Below are positions 51,385-59,942 of a stretch of 64,000 nt of DNA, piece by piece. The translations under genes were made by a program, and so were the position numbers. The notes beneath the pieces are model-generated. The model was given only the letters and a program-made list of their open reading frames with translations. It was not told where the DNA came from and searched no databases. This stretch comes from an uncultured Alphaproteobacteria bacterium. GTDB lineage: Bacteria; Pseudomonadota; Alphaproteobacteria; HIMB59; GCA-002718135. Position 1 is the first letter of the stretch. Every line of letters starts with the position of its first letter. The stretch lies in contig CABYRH010000007.1 of assembly GCA_902521315.1 (NCBI GenBank), forward strand, positions 1 through 64,000, in the 5' to 3' direction.

Positions 51385-52506
51385 ATGAGTTTCAAATCTA
51401 ATACAGGAACTATAATAGATAGGGCAATTAACGAACTCAGGACCGGAAGACCCTTAATAATTCAAAATAACAAGGAATATTGGATGTTCTTTAATATAGA
51501 GCATTCCCAAAGTAAAATTTTTAATCAATTCAATAAGCATTTAATTGATGAAAAATATCTACTTATTACTAAACAAAAAGCTCAATCAATTTTTAATAAG
51601 AATATTAAAAGTAATATTTATTTTGAGATAAATCCCAAAACAGATGTAAATCAAATAATAAATTTGTTTGTCAATCCTCTTAGCAATAATAAAGTAATTA
51701 AATTTACCAATATTAAAAAATTCAAATCTAAAAATTTTCATAATGTTTGTATCGATCTATCAAAAAATGCTAAAATGATACCATCGCTAGTTTTTAAAAA
51801 AATTAATAAAAAATATTACAAAAATATAAATGAATTTGGATTTAAGAATGGAATTTTAATATTTGATTACAAAGATTTATTGAAGCAAAATGAATTAATT
51901 TGTGAAAGTATTAAATTAGTTTCTAGTGCAAAAGTTCCACTACCAAAAAACGAAAATTCTAATTTTAAAATATTTAAATCATATATTGGATCTGATAAAC
52001 ATGTAGCTATAATTGTTAATCCAAAAAAAATAAATAAAAAATCTGTTAATTTAAGAATACATTCAGCTTGTTTTACAGGTGATATTTTTCATTCTTTAAA
52101 ATGTGATTGTGGTGAACAATTAAATCAATCAATCAATTACATGGTTAGAAATAATGGTGGAATTATATTATATTTAGAACAAGAAGGTAGGGGAATAGGA
52201 TTAGCTAATAAAATGAGAGCTTATTCTCTTCAAGCAAGGGGTATGGATACAATAGATGCAGATCATAATATTGGTTTTTTAGATGATGAAAGAGATTTTA
52301 ATATTGCAGCTAGAATACTGAAATTATTAAAAATAAATAAAGTTAATCTTATTACAAACAACAAAAATAAAATTAATTCTATTAAGAAAGCTGGAATTAA
52401 AGTCGAAAATCAAATAAATACAAAGCCAACATTAAATAAATTTAATAAAAATTATTTTAAAACAAGAGTTAAAAAAGCTGGGTACGGTCTTAAACTAGTA
52501 GTATAA
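51385..52506 (+). CDS. ribA: GTP cyclohydrolase II
   Basis: Opens the imidazole ring of GTP, releasing formate and pyrophosphate, to give the diaminopyrimidine precursor. Zinc ligands are in HSACFTGDIFHSLKCDCGEQ near residues 219-238, and the catalytic and GTP-binding EQEGRGIGLANK stretch near 255-266 with the GMDTIDAD element is intact. I start at the ATG at 51385; a TTG frame opening 36 bases upstream abuts the RibD-C start. The about 190-residue N-terminal part (RAINELRTGRP) is the long alphaproteobacterial form, not a working RibB domain as far as I see. It diverges from the reductase gene and ends two bases before prxQ. May serve riboflavin, the cluster, or both. Confidence 0.92.
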   Translation: MSFKSNTGTIIDRAINELRTGRPLIIQNNKEYWMFFNIEHSQSKIFNQFNKHLIDEKYLLITKQKAQSIFNKNIKSNIYFEINPKTDVNQIINLFVNPLSNNKVIKFTNIKKFKSKNFHNVCIDLSKNAKMIPSLVFKKINKKYYKNINEFGFKNGILIFDYKDLLKQNELICESIKLVSSAKVPLPKNENSNFKIFKSYIGSDKHVAIIVNPKKINKKSVNLRIHSACFTGDIFHSLKCDCGEQLNQSINYMVRNNGGIILYLEQEGRGIGLANKMRAYSLQARGMDTIDADHNIGFLDDERDFNIAARILKLLKINKVNLITNNKNKINSIKKAGIKVENQINTKPTLNKFNKNYFKTRVKKAGYGLKLVV

Positions 52507-52508
52507 TT

Positions 52509-52952
52509 ATGAAAAAAATTCCCAAGATAAAACTTCAATTAACAAACGATAATGAGTTTGATACATCTAATTTAAAGAATAAAACAGTTTTATTCTTTTA
52601 CCCTAAGGCGTTAACTGGTGGATGCTCAGTAGAAGTTGCAGATTTTCAGAAATATTTAACAAAATTTAATAAAATTGGCTTTGATGTAATTGGAGCTTCT
52701 AAAGATCCTGTTGATCGGAATAAAAAATTTTCAGATAAGTATAAATTGAAATACCCACTTGGTTCGGATGAAGGAAAAAATTGTGATAAACTTGGTATTT
52801 GGATAGAAAAATCTATGTATGGTAGGAAATATTTTGGGATAGATAGATCTACATTTGTAATCGATAAAAATGGAAAAATTCTAAATTCTTGGAATAAAGT
52901 TAAAGTTAAAGGTCATGTTGAAGAAGTTTATAATTTTTGTAAGGATCAGTGA
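52509..52952 (+). CDS. bcp: thioredoxin-dependent peroxiredoxin (BCP/PrxQ type)
   Basis: A 147-residue peroxiredoxin reducing hydroperoxides. The peroxidatic cysteine is Cys39 in YPKALTGGCSVEV (PxxxTxxC, where the usual form is DDTPGC), and KDPVDRNKKF.DKYKLKYPLGSDE near residues 61-83 is the BCP core. A further Cys87 (KNCDKL) could be the resolving residue, though the spacing is unusual for PrxQ. It follows ribA by two bases; the association with the cluster is probably incidental. It converges on the DMT gene across four bases. Confidence 0.9.
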   Translation: MKKIPKIKLQLTNDNEFDTSNLKNKTVLFFYPKALTGGCSVEVADFQKYLTKFNKIGFDVIGASKDPVDRNKKFSDKYKLKYPLGSDEGKNCDKLGIWIEKSMYGRKYFGIDRSTFVIDKNGKILNSWNKVKVKGHVEEVYNFCKDQ

Positions 52953-52956
52953 ATTT

Positions 52957-53850
52957 TTACTTAATCTTACCTATTTCTTTTTCTCTTTTGATTACAAATA
53001 AACCACTTAACGTTATAATTATTGCACCAATAATCATATTATAAGTTGGAGTTTCACCTAGTATTAAATATCCAAAAATCATACCAAATATAATTACACT
53101 GTATCTTGCAGAGGCGGTTAATGAGAGTGGTGCATAAAAAACTGTTAATACTGAAAATAAATATCCGAATAAAACAAATATACTAGAAGCAAGAATATAA
53201 ATTACATCTTCACCGCTTACTTGATAACCAAAAATAATTGAACCCAACCCTGCAAACCCAGTAATTAACAATGCTGTTACAAATGTAATTTCAACACTAT
53301 TTGATTTAGTTGCTAAACTTTTTGTAGCAATATCTCTAATAGTTAAAAAAATAGCAGCTAAAATTGGTAACATTAAAAGATAATTAAATTGAAAATTTTG
53401 TGGATTTACAACTACTAACACACCTAAAAACCCAATAATAACCGCACACCATCTTCTAATTCCAACTTTCTCTCCCAAAAAAAGAAAAGCAAATATTGTA
53501 ACAAAGAAAGGATTAGTCATTAAAAGTGTATAAACCTCAGATATTGGAAGTAATATTAATCCAACCAAAAAAAATAATGCCGTTAAAACTTCATACAAAC
53601 CCCTTATATGAAAACTTTTGATTGATAGTATTTTAATTAAATTTTTTTTTTCGAAAAAAACTAAATATAAACCTAATAAACTTGATGTTACTAAACCTCT
53701 TAAAAAAATTACAGAATATAATGAATTGTCATCACCTATATTTTTTACAACAAGTTTGACATAACTATCATTTATAGAGAATGATAATTGGCCAGCCATC
53801 ATAAAAAGTACACCTATCGTCCCAACTGAAAATAAAATCTTGCTTTTCAT
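52957..53850 (-). CDS. EamA/DMT-superfamily transporter
   Basis: A 297-residue exporter with ten helices. The N-terminal GQLSFSINDSYVKLVVKN near residues 21-38, TALFFLVGLILLPISEVYTLLMTNPFF-like pattern in repeat one (read in pieces) and the C-terminal GYLILGETPTYNMIIGAIII segment are typical of the RhaT/EamA group of the S-adenosylmethionine carrier-like subset. It is monocistronic: convergent with prxQ by four bases, divergent from the aminotransferase gene across 24 bases. Substrate unknown. Third EamA gene of the window. Confidence 0.87.
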   Translation of the reverse strand: MKSKILFSVGTIGVLFMMAGQLSFSINDSYVKLVVKNIGDDNSLYSVIFLRGLVTSSLLGLYLVFFEKKNLIKILSIKSFHIRGLYEVLTALFFLVGLILLPISEVYTLLMTNPFFVTIFAFLFLGEKVGIRRWCAVIIGFLGVLVVVNPQNFQFNYLLMLPILAAIFLTIRDIATKSLATKSNSVEITFVTALLITGFAGLGSIIFGYQVSGEDVIYILASSIFVLFGYLFSVLTVFYAPLSLTASARYSVIIFGMIFGYLILGETPTYNMIIGAIIITLSGLFVIKREKEIGKIK

Positions 53851-53874
53851 AATAAAAAAAAATATTTAACTGAT

Positions 53875-55209
53875 ATGTTACAAAGAAATACTTCCAGCCA
53901 TTTATATGGATTTACTGACTTGAAGTCATTAAATGAAAGAGGCCCTTTAGTTATTTCTTATGGAAAAGGAATATATGTTTACGATACTAAAGGTAATAAA
54001 TATCTAGATGGGAATTCTGGTCTATGGAATCAGTGTGCTGGTTTTGACCATCCTGGATTAGTTGAAGTTGCAAAAAAACAGTATGAAAAATTTGCTGGTT
54101 ATCATTCTTTATTTGGAAGATTGTCTGAAGAAACTTTACAGCTATCTGAAAAAATTATTGAAGTATCACCTTGTGATCAAGGTCGTGTATTCTTTTGTAA
54201 TTCAGGATCTGAAGCAAATGACACTATGGTCAAAATGTTATGGATGTTAAATGCAAGAATTGGAAAACCAAATAGACGAAAAATTATAACAAGAATTAAT
54301 GGATATCATGGCGTTACTTTAGGAGCTTCTTCAATGACTGCCAAACCATACAATAAAGAGTTTGGTTTACCATCTGAAGAATTTATTCACATTGAATGTC
54401 CTCATTATTGGAAATATGGATTAGAGAATGAAACGGAAGAAGAATTTTCACTTAGGATGGCCAAAAATTTAGAAGAAAAAATCATCAAAGAGGATCCGGA
54501 AACTATTGCAGGTTTTGTTGCAGAACCTGTTCAAGGTGCAGGAGGTTGTATACCTCCTTCAAAATCGTATTTTGATTTAGTTCAGCCTATATTAAAAAAA
54601 TTTAATATTCCTTTTATCGCAGATGAAGTAATTTGTGGATTTGGTAGAACTGGAAATTTATGGGGTTGTGAAACCTACAATATCAAACCGGATATAATTA
54701 TCTCATCTAAATGTTTAACAGCTGGGTACTTTCCTATGGGTGCAGTTATAGTTAATAAAGAATTTTCAGATAAATTTGTTGAAGTATCAGAAGAAGCAGA
54801 AGAATTTCCACATGGTTTTACAGCTGGTGGTCATCCTGTTGGATGTGCAATTGCTTTGAAAGCAATAGATGTAATTATGAATGAGGGTTTATTAGATAAT
54901 GTAAAGTTGATGGAACCCTATTTTTTTGAAAGATTAAATGAATTTAATGATTATGAACACATTGGAGAAACTAGAGGTATAGGTCTTATGGCTGCATTAG
55001 AGATGGTAAAAAATAAAGATACAAAAGAACCATTTGAAGGTCATCTTAATATGGGAGATAAAGTTGCTAATTTATCAATTGATAATGGATTAATTTGCAG
55101 ACCTTTAGGTCCTGCAATTGTTTTGTGTCCTCAATTCATAATTACTAAAAATCAAATTGATGAAATATTTGACTCTCTTCATAAAACTATAAAGCAAGTT
55201 TTTAATTAA
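53875..55209 (+). CDS. class III omega-aminotransferase (PLP)
   Basis: A 444-residue fold-type I aminotransferase of the omega-amino acid:pyruvate / 4-aminobutyrate group. GSEAND at 111-116 sits at the cofactor ring, DEVICGFGRTG at 250-260 carries the PLP aspartate and Lys279 in SSKCLTAG forms the Schiff base. The text WNQCAGFDHP near 51-60 and the HGFTAGGHPVG near 308-318 are typical of polyamine- and taurine/beta-alanine-type transaminases. Substrate cannot be set; diamine or omega-amino acid use is likely. It diverges from the DMT gene and overlaps the acylphosphatase tail by four bases. Confidence 0.92.
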   Translation: MLQRNTSSHLYGFTDLKSLNERGPLVISYGKGIYVYDTKGNKYLDGNSGLWNQCAGFDHPGLVEVAKKQYEKFAGYHSLFGRLSEETLQLSEKIIEVSPCDQGRVFFCNSGSEANDTMVKMLWMLNARIGKPNRRKIITRINGYHGVTLGASSMTAKPYNKEFGLPSEEFIHIECPHYWKYGLENETEEEFSLRMAKNLEEKIIKEDPETIAGFVAEPVQGAGGCIPPSKSYFDLVQPILKKFNIPFIADEVICGFGRTGNLWGCETYNIKPDIIISSKCLTAGYFPMGAVIVNKEFSDKFVEVSEEAEEFPHGFTAGGHPVGCAIALKAIDVIMNEGLLDNVKLMEPYFFERLNEFNDYEHIGETRGIGLMAALEMVKNKDTKEPFEGHLNMGDKVANLSIDNGLICRPLGPAIVLCPQFIITKNQIDEIFDSLHKTIKQVFN

Positions 55210-55502
55210 GTTTCGTATTTAACTATAAAACCTGAATACTTAACGTTACTAATGATACTATTTGGAATAACTCCTTCAACTAGAGCTAGTGAGGGACCAT
55301 CTTTAGCTTTTTCAGTAATAGATAGTATACTTTGCATATCTCCTTGAATTATGGCTTCTACTTCATCTTTACTTTCTTTATTTTGAATATAACCATTTAA
55401 TCCCAAAGATATTGCTAAATCACTAAACCAATGTCTAAAGCCCACTCCCTGAACTTTTCCTTTTATAATAAGTCGATAAGTTTTTATTTCATTTGTATTC
55501 AT
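55206..55502 (-). CDS. acyP: acylphosphatase
   Basis: A 98-residue acylphosphatase hydrolysing carboxyl-phosphate bonds such as those of acetyl phosphate. The catalytic Arg is in GKVQGVGFRHW (near residues 15-25) and the Asn in GLNGYIQN (near 33-40), which are invariant. I use the ATG at 55502..55500, since longer openings upstream run into the divergent transporter gene and would add about 42 residues not found in the family. It overlaps the aminotransferase end by four bases. Its role is likely housekeeping. Confidence 0.9.
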   Translation of the reverse strand: MNTNEIKTYRLIIKGKVQGVGFRHWFSDLAISLGLNGYIQNKESKDEVEAIIQGDMQSILSITEKAKDGPSLALVEGVIPNSIISNVKYSGFIVKYET

Positions 55503-55555
55503 TGAAGTATCAATATAAGTACTTTTTTTTATCATACAATCCTTCAATTCATTAT

Positions 55556-56434
55556 ATGAAAAAAAGTATAGTTTATTCTTCAATTCTTTTATTTTTTGCT
55601 GGAATTTTTTTTGTAACAAATGATGCAATAATAAATTACCTCACTCAAACAGATGTAAAATTTTATCATTTCATCTTTTATGGAATACCCATTTATTTAT
55701 GTTTCCCCTTATATTTATTTTTTAATGGAACTTTAAAAAAAAATATAAAATGCACTAATTATTTTCCACCTATTCTCAGAGGTTTTTTAAATATCCCTTT
55801 GCCTTTTATTGCCTTTATAACACTTGAACAAATTAAACTTCCAGAATTCACAACTTTAAATATGACTGCTCCATTGATGGGAACAATATTTGCCATTTTT
55901 TTACTAAATGAAAAATTAAATTTTTTAACTTACATATCTTTGTTCATTGGTTTTTTAGGTGTGCTATTTGTTATACAACCGGGATTTGAAAGCTTTAATA
56001 TTTATTATCTAATTGTTCTTATTGGTGTATTATTAATTACAATTACAACATTTATTGTAAATAAATATAATCATGTAACTACAAATATTGGGTATTTTAT
56101 TTATGGCGGTTTCTTTGTTCACTTTATTTCAATACCTTTATTTTTTATGAATCCATTAAAAGTAACTCTTTTTGAATTTATTTTAATTTCAACTGCTGCA
56201 TTATTTATTAATTCAGCAATGTTTTTTGCAACTACTGCTTTTAAGATTGCACAAAAACATTATGCATCAGTATTTAGTTTAGTTTACCTTCAGGTTTTAT
56301 GGTCATCTTTAGTTGGAATATTTATATTTAATGAATATATGAATTTATATGCTTATATTGGAGCAATATTTATAGTTTTAAGTGGAATTGTTTCATTACC
56401 TTCGCAAATAAAACAATTAAAGGAAGCAAATTAA
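55556..56434 (+). CDS. EamA/DMT-superfamily transporter
   Basis: A 292-residue ten-helix exporter. FAGIFFVTNDAIINYL near residues 14-29, LPEFTTLNMTAPLMGTIFAIFLL-type text between helices 3 and 4, and YLQVLWSSLVGIFIFNEYM near 247-265 show the two EamA repeats. I start it at the ATG at 55556, because longer upstream frames would overlap the acylphosphatase start. Substrate unknown. The stop shares one base with the FKBP gene start (TAATG), so the two are translationally coupled. Fourth EamA gene here. Confidence 0.85.
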   Translation: MKKSIVYSSILLFFAGIFFVTNDAIINYLTQTDVKFYHFIFYGIPIYLCFPLYLFFNGTLKKNIKCTNYFPPILRGFLNIPLPFIAFITLEQIKLPEFTTLNMTAPLMGTIFAIFLLNEKLNFLTYISLFIGFLGVLFVIQPGFESFNIYYLIVLIGVLLITITTFIVNKYNHVTTNIGYFIYGGFFVHFISIPLFFMNPLKVTLFEFILISTAALFINSAMFFATTAFKIAQKHYASVFSLVYLQVLWSSLVGIFIFNEYMNLYAYIGAIFIVLSGIVSLPSQIKQLKEAN

Positions 56435-57156
56435 TGTATAAAATCTTATTATTTTTATTTCTTTTCTTTTTTAGCTATAAATCTTTTTCTATCGAAGTTA
56501 AGATCTTAAATGAAACCGTTGGTAATGGTTTAGAGGTAAAAAATCATTCAAAATTATCTGTTCATTACATCGGTAGACTCGAGGACAATACCGTTTTTGA
56601 TAGTTCATACGATAGAGGGCAATTTTTTGATTTTCAAATAGGAGTAAGGAAAGTAATCCTAGGTTGGGAAACTGGGTTACTTGGTATGAGAGAGGGTGGA
56701 AAAAGAACAATATTTATTCCTTATCAATTAGCTTATGGAGAAAGTGGGGCAGGAAATTTAATTCCACCAAAATCAAATCTTATTTTTGATATTGAAGTAA
56801 TAAAAGTAATTCCACCTGGATATAAGGAAATAGATGGTTACCAATTAAAATTAGCGATGACCGATGATTTTAAAATTATAGATATTAGAAATGCAGATCA
56901 AATAACTAATAAAAATAAAATCCCAGGAGCAATACAGATAACAGCATTTGATAAAAATGGTAATTTTTTTCCAGATTTTTTTGAAAAGTATAAAGAAAAT
57001 GTTCAAATAGGAGAGAAAGTTATTTTTATAAGCCAAAATGGAGACATATCTTCAATTTTAGCTAATGGATTTGTTGAGCAGCTTGATCAAGTAAATATTT
57101 ATCATTTAAAGGACGGAGTATCAGGTTTAGAAAAAATAAATTTTGATTTTGAATAA
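56434..57156 (+). CDS. FKBP-type prolyl isomerase fused to a rhodanese-like domain, exported
   Basis: A 240-residue protein with a signal peptide (about 1-19), an FKBP domain (about 20-125, with VHYIGRLEDNTVFDSSYDRG near 43-62, GWETGLLGMREGG near 77-89 and PPKSNLIFDIEV near 111-122) and a C-terminal rhodanese-fold domain (about 133-236, IIDIRNADQITNKNKIPGA). The rhodanese active loop reads FISQNGDISS, with Ser200 in place of the catalytic Cys and Ile instead of the loop Arg, so the second domain is probably a non-catalytic binding module. Periplasmic folding helper is the likely role of the first part. It starts in the stop of the DMT gene. Confidence 0.82.
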   Translation: MYKILLFLFLFFFSYKSFSIEVKILNETVGNGLEVKNHSKLSVHYIGRLEDNTVFDSSYDRGQFFDFQIGVRKVILGWETGLLGMREGGKRTIFIPYQLAYGESGAGNLIPPKSNLIFDIEVIKVIPPGYKEIDGYQLKLAMTDDFKIIDIRNADQITNKNKIPGAIQITAFDKNGNFFPDFFEKYKENVQIGEKVIFISQNGDISSILANGFVEQLDQVNIYHLKDGVSGLEKINFDFE

Positions 57157-57158
57157 AA

Positions 57159-57962
57159 TTAAAAATCTATTTTTTTATTATTTTCAGCTGCATAATTAAT
57201 AATAAATTGCCATGCTGATCTCCCAGTTCTATTACCTCTTTGTAAACTCCATTTAATTGCTTCTTTTTCAGTCTTTTCATTAAAAGGTAATTTAAACTTT
57301 TCACAATACTTAAAAATTATATCAACAAAATCATTTTGAGAAATATTATGAAAACCAATCCATAAACCGAAACGATCACTTAAACTAATTTTTTCTTCAA
57401 CACTTTCATCTGTATGAATAGCAGAAGATCTTTCATTTTCTATCATATCTCTTGGCATTAAATGCCTTCTATTAGAGGTTACATAAAGAACAATATTTTT
57501 AGGTTGATTTTGAATACTCCCATCTAATGTTGATTTAATTATTTTGTAATCACTATCAATTTTTTCGAATGATAAATCATCAATAAAAATTATAAAATTA
57601 TAATTTTTTAAATTAGCATATTTTTCGTAAATAACTTCGATATCAAAAATATTATTTTTATTTAATTGAATTAATTTTAAATTTTTATTCTTTTTATTTA
57701 TTTCATAAAAAACTGATTTAATCAGAGAACTTTTACCATTTCCCCTAGATCCCCATAACAAAGCATTATTGGTAAAATTTCCTTCAGCAAAATTAATAGT
57801 ATTATTATAAATAGTTTTTTTTTGTCTTTCTATTCCAATTAATAGATCTAAATCTAAGCATCTAAAATGTGAGATTATTTTAAGGTTTTTTATTTTACTA
57901 TCCCAAATAAATGCATTTGCTCTTGAGAGTGTAATATTAGATAAAAAATTGCTTAAAAACAT
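57159..57962 (-). CDS. DUF815 AAA-type ATPase
   Basis: A 267-residue P-loop ATPase of the DUF815 family. Walker A is LLWGSRGNGKSSLIKS near residues 68-83, Walker B FIIFIDDLSFE near 121-131, the sensor is VLYVTSNRRHLMPRDM near 155-170, and the SDRFGLWI element near 196-203 is characteristic. The function is unproven; it is widespread in alphaproteobacteria and commonly sits divergent from yajC, as here. It converges on the FKBP gene across two bases. The 75 bases to yajC contain the promoter region. Confidence 0.88.
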   Translation of the reverse strand: MFLSNFLSNITLSRANAFIWDSKIKNLKIISHFRCLDLDLLIGIERQKKTIYNNTINFAEGNFTNNALLWGSRGNGKSSLIKSVFYEINKKNKNLKLIQLNKNNIFDIEVIYEKYANLKNYNFIIFIDDLSFEKIDSDYKIIKSTLDGSIQNQPKNIVLYVTSNRRHLMPRDMIENERSSAIHTDESVEEKISLSDRFGLWIGFHNISQNDFVDIIFKYCEKFKLPFNEKTEKEAIKWSLQRGNRTGRSAWQFIINYAAENNKKIDF

Positions 57963-57976
57963 AATAAATACTTTAT

Positions 57977-58003
57977 TTGATTTTTCTTATTACACAGTAT
58001 AAT
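57977..58003 (+). promoter_or_regulatory. candidate promoter of yajC-secD-secF
   Basis: A perfect TATAAT at 57998-58003 with a TTGATT at 57977-57982 lies in the gap before yajC. The spacer of 15 bases is short, so the -35 assignment is weak, but the -10 is placed well, with about 30 bases of leader and an AGG ribosome site 9-11 bases before the yajC ATG. AT-rich DNA yields chance matches, so this is only a candidate. Confidence 0.4.
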
Positions 58004-58037
58004 AAATCACTCAAATTAAATCATCATAGGTACTATT

Positions 58038-58379
58038 ATGGAAGCATTTGGAACATTTTTACCACTTATTTTAATATTTGTAGTTTTTTATTTTTTATTA
58101 ATTAGACCACAACAAAGAAAAGTTAAACAGCATAAAGAAATGCTATCTAATCTTAAAAGAGGTGATAAAATTGTCACTTCTGGTGGAATTATAGGTACTA
58201 TAAACAAGGTTGCTGATAATAGGGAATTAACTTTAGAAGTTGCAGATAATGTTGAAATCAAAATTGCATCAGGAATGGTTGCGGATTTATATGCAATGCC
58301 AGAAGTTCAAAAAAAAGAACCACCAAAAGAAGAGAATAAGAGTAAATCTAGCTTCTCTTTATTTTCTAGAAAAAAATAA
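58038..58379 (+). CDS. yajC: preprotein translocase accessory subunit YajC
   Basis: A 113-residue single-helix inner-membrane protein of the SecDF-YajC complex. The helix at about residues 5-24 ends in LIRPQQRKVKQHKEM, which with GDKIVTSGGIIGTI near residues 42-55 is the family hallmark. The charged C-terminal tail (KKEPPKEENKSKS) extends slightly past the usual end. Gene order yajC-secD-secF is the standard one. Gap of 12 bases to secD. Confidence 0.97.
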   Translation: MEAFGTFLPLILIFVVFYFLLIRPQQRKVKQHKEMLSNLKRGDKIVTSGGIIGTINKVADNRELTLEVADNVEIKIASGMVADLYAMPEVQKKEPPKEENKSKSSFSLFSRKK

Positions 58380-58391
58380 TTTTTTTTATTA

Positions 58392-59942
58392 ATGAAAAAT
58401 TATCCTATCTGGAAATCATTTACCGTAATATCGTTGGTTCTATTAGGAATAATTTTTGCAATTCCTTCAATTATTTATGATGAAAATTCAGAAAATTGGT
58501 TTTTAAAAAATAAGATTAATCTAGGTTTAGACTTACAAGGTGGATCATATTTACTATTAGAAGTTCAACTAGATGTTTTATATAAAGAAGAATTAGATAA
58601 TTTTGTTGATAGTGTTCGTTTGATTTCTAGAGATCAAGCTGTTAAAATTGAAAAAATTGATATTCAAGAAAATGAGGTTGTTGTTTTTTTTGCTAACAAA
58701 GAGAAGATAAAAGATATTAGAGACAGCTTTTTCCAAATGTACAGAGGAGTTTCCTTACAAATTAGTAATAATAGACTTAGTATAAAGTTAAATGATGAAT
58801 ATAGAAAAATTATTCAAGACTCAGCGATTAAGCAATCACTTGAAATTGTTAGAAAAAGGATTGATGAATCTGGAACTAAAGAACCTCTAATCCAAAGATC
58901 TGGTAAAAAGAGAATACTTTTACAATTACCAGGAGTAAAAGACCCTGAAAGAATTAAAGATTTATTAGGTAAAACAGCCAAATTAACTTTTCACATTGTT
59001 GATAATGATAATACTTCTGCTCTTCAAAACAACTTAGCGCCTTTTGGAAAAATTATTGTTCCAGACATGTATGATGAAAATACAAAATACTTATTAGACA
59101 AAAGAGCGGTTGTTGGTGGAGAAAATTTAGTAGATGCAAAAGGTTCTTTTGATCAAACAGAAGGTCATGCAGTATCATTCCGTTTTGATACAGAAGGTGC
59201 ACAAAAATTTGGTAAAGTCACAACAAACAATATTGGGAAAAATCTTGCTGTTGTATTAGATGGTGTAGTGATCACAGCCCCTAGAATAAGTAGTGCTATT
59301 ACAGGAGGATCAGGGATCATAACTGGAAATTTTAATGCCCAGGAAGCATCTGATTTGGCTGTTTTATTAAGAGCTGGTGCTTTGCCAGCGCCTTTAGAAA
59401 TAGTTGAAGAAAGATCAGTGGGTGCTGGTTTAGGAGCAGACTCTATAGCTGCTGGTCAAATAGCTGCTATTATTGGAATGGTTTTAGTATGTGTATTTAT
59501 GATACTAATTTATGGAACTTTTGGCGCTCTTGCTAATGTTTCTTTAATAGTAAATTTATTTATAATAATTTCACTATTAGGTACTATAGGTGCAACATTA
59601 ACATTACCTGGTATAGCTGGAATAGTATTAACAATTGGAATGGCAGTAGACGCAAATGTTCTAATTTTTGAAAGAATTAAAGAAGAAAGTTTAAAACAAA
59701 CAAAAGTTTTTCAGATTGTAAAAAATGGTTTCGATAGAGCGATGTCAACTATACTTGATGCCAATATTACTACTTTAATTGCTGCTGTTTTACTATTTGC
59801 ATTTGGATCGGGTCCAATAAGAGGTTTTTCAATTACATTATCTTTGGGTGTGATAGCGTCAATGTTCACTGCTTTAATGCTTACAAATTTTTTAGTATAT
59901 ATGTACTTATCATTTGCAAATAAAAAGGAATTAAAACTATAA
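58392..59942 (+). CDS. secD: protein translocase subunit SecD
   Basis: Large RND-type subunit of SecDF that uses the proton gradient to pull exported proteins from SecYEG. It has a first helix at about 9-27, the GLDLQGGSYLLLEV (D1 motif) near residues 44-57, a periplasmic part of about 300 residues, and a five-helix bundle beginning at about 353 (GAGLGADSIAAGQIA) with the AVDANVLIFERIKEE motif near 418-432. The 516-residue length is normal. Its stop overlaps the secF start by one base. Confident. Confidence 0.98.
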   Translation: MKNYPIWKSFTVISLVLLGIIFAIPSIIYDENSENWFLKNKINLGLDLQGGSYLLLEVQLDVLYKEELDNFVDSVRLISRDQAVKIEKIDIQENEVVVFFANKEKIKDIRDSFFQMYRGVSLQISNNRLSIKLNDEYRKIIQDSAIKQSLEIVRKRIDESGTKEPLIQRSGKKRILLQLPGVKDPERIKDLLGKTAKLTFHIVDNDNTSALQNNLAPFGKIIVPDMYDENTKYLLDKRAVVGGENLVDAKGSFDQTEGHAVSFRFDTEGAQKFGKVTTNNIGKNLAVVLDGVVITAPRISSAITGGSGIITGNFNAQEASDLAVLLRAGALPAPLEIVEERSVGAGLGADSIAAGQIAAIIGMVLVCVFMILIYGTFGALANVSLIVNLFIIISLLGTIGATLTLPGIAGIVLTIGMAVDANVLIFERIKEESLKQTKVFQIVKNGFDRAMSTILDANITTLIAAVLLFAFGSGPIRGFSITLSLGVIASMFTALMLTNFLVYMYLSFANKKELKL

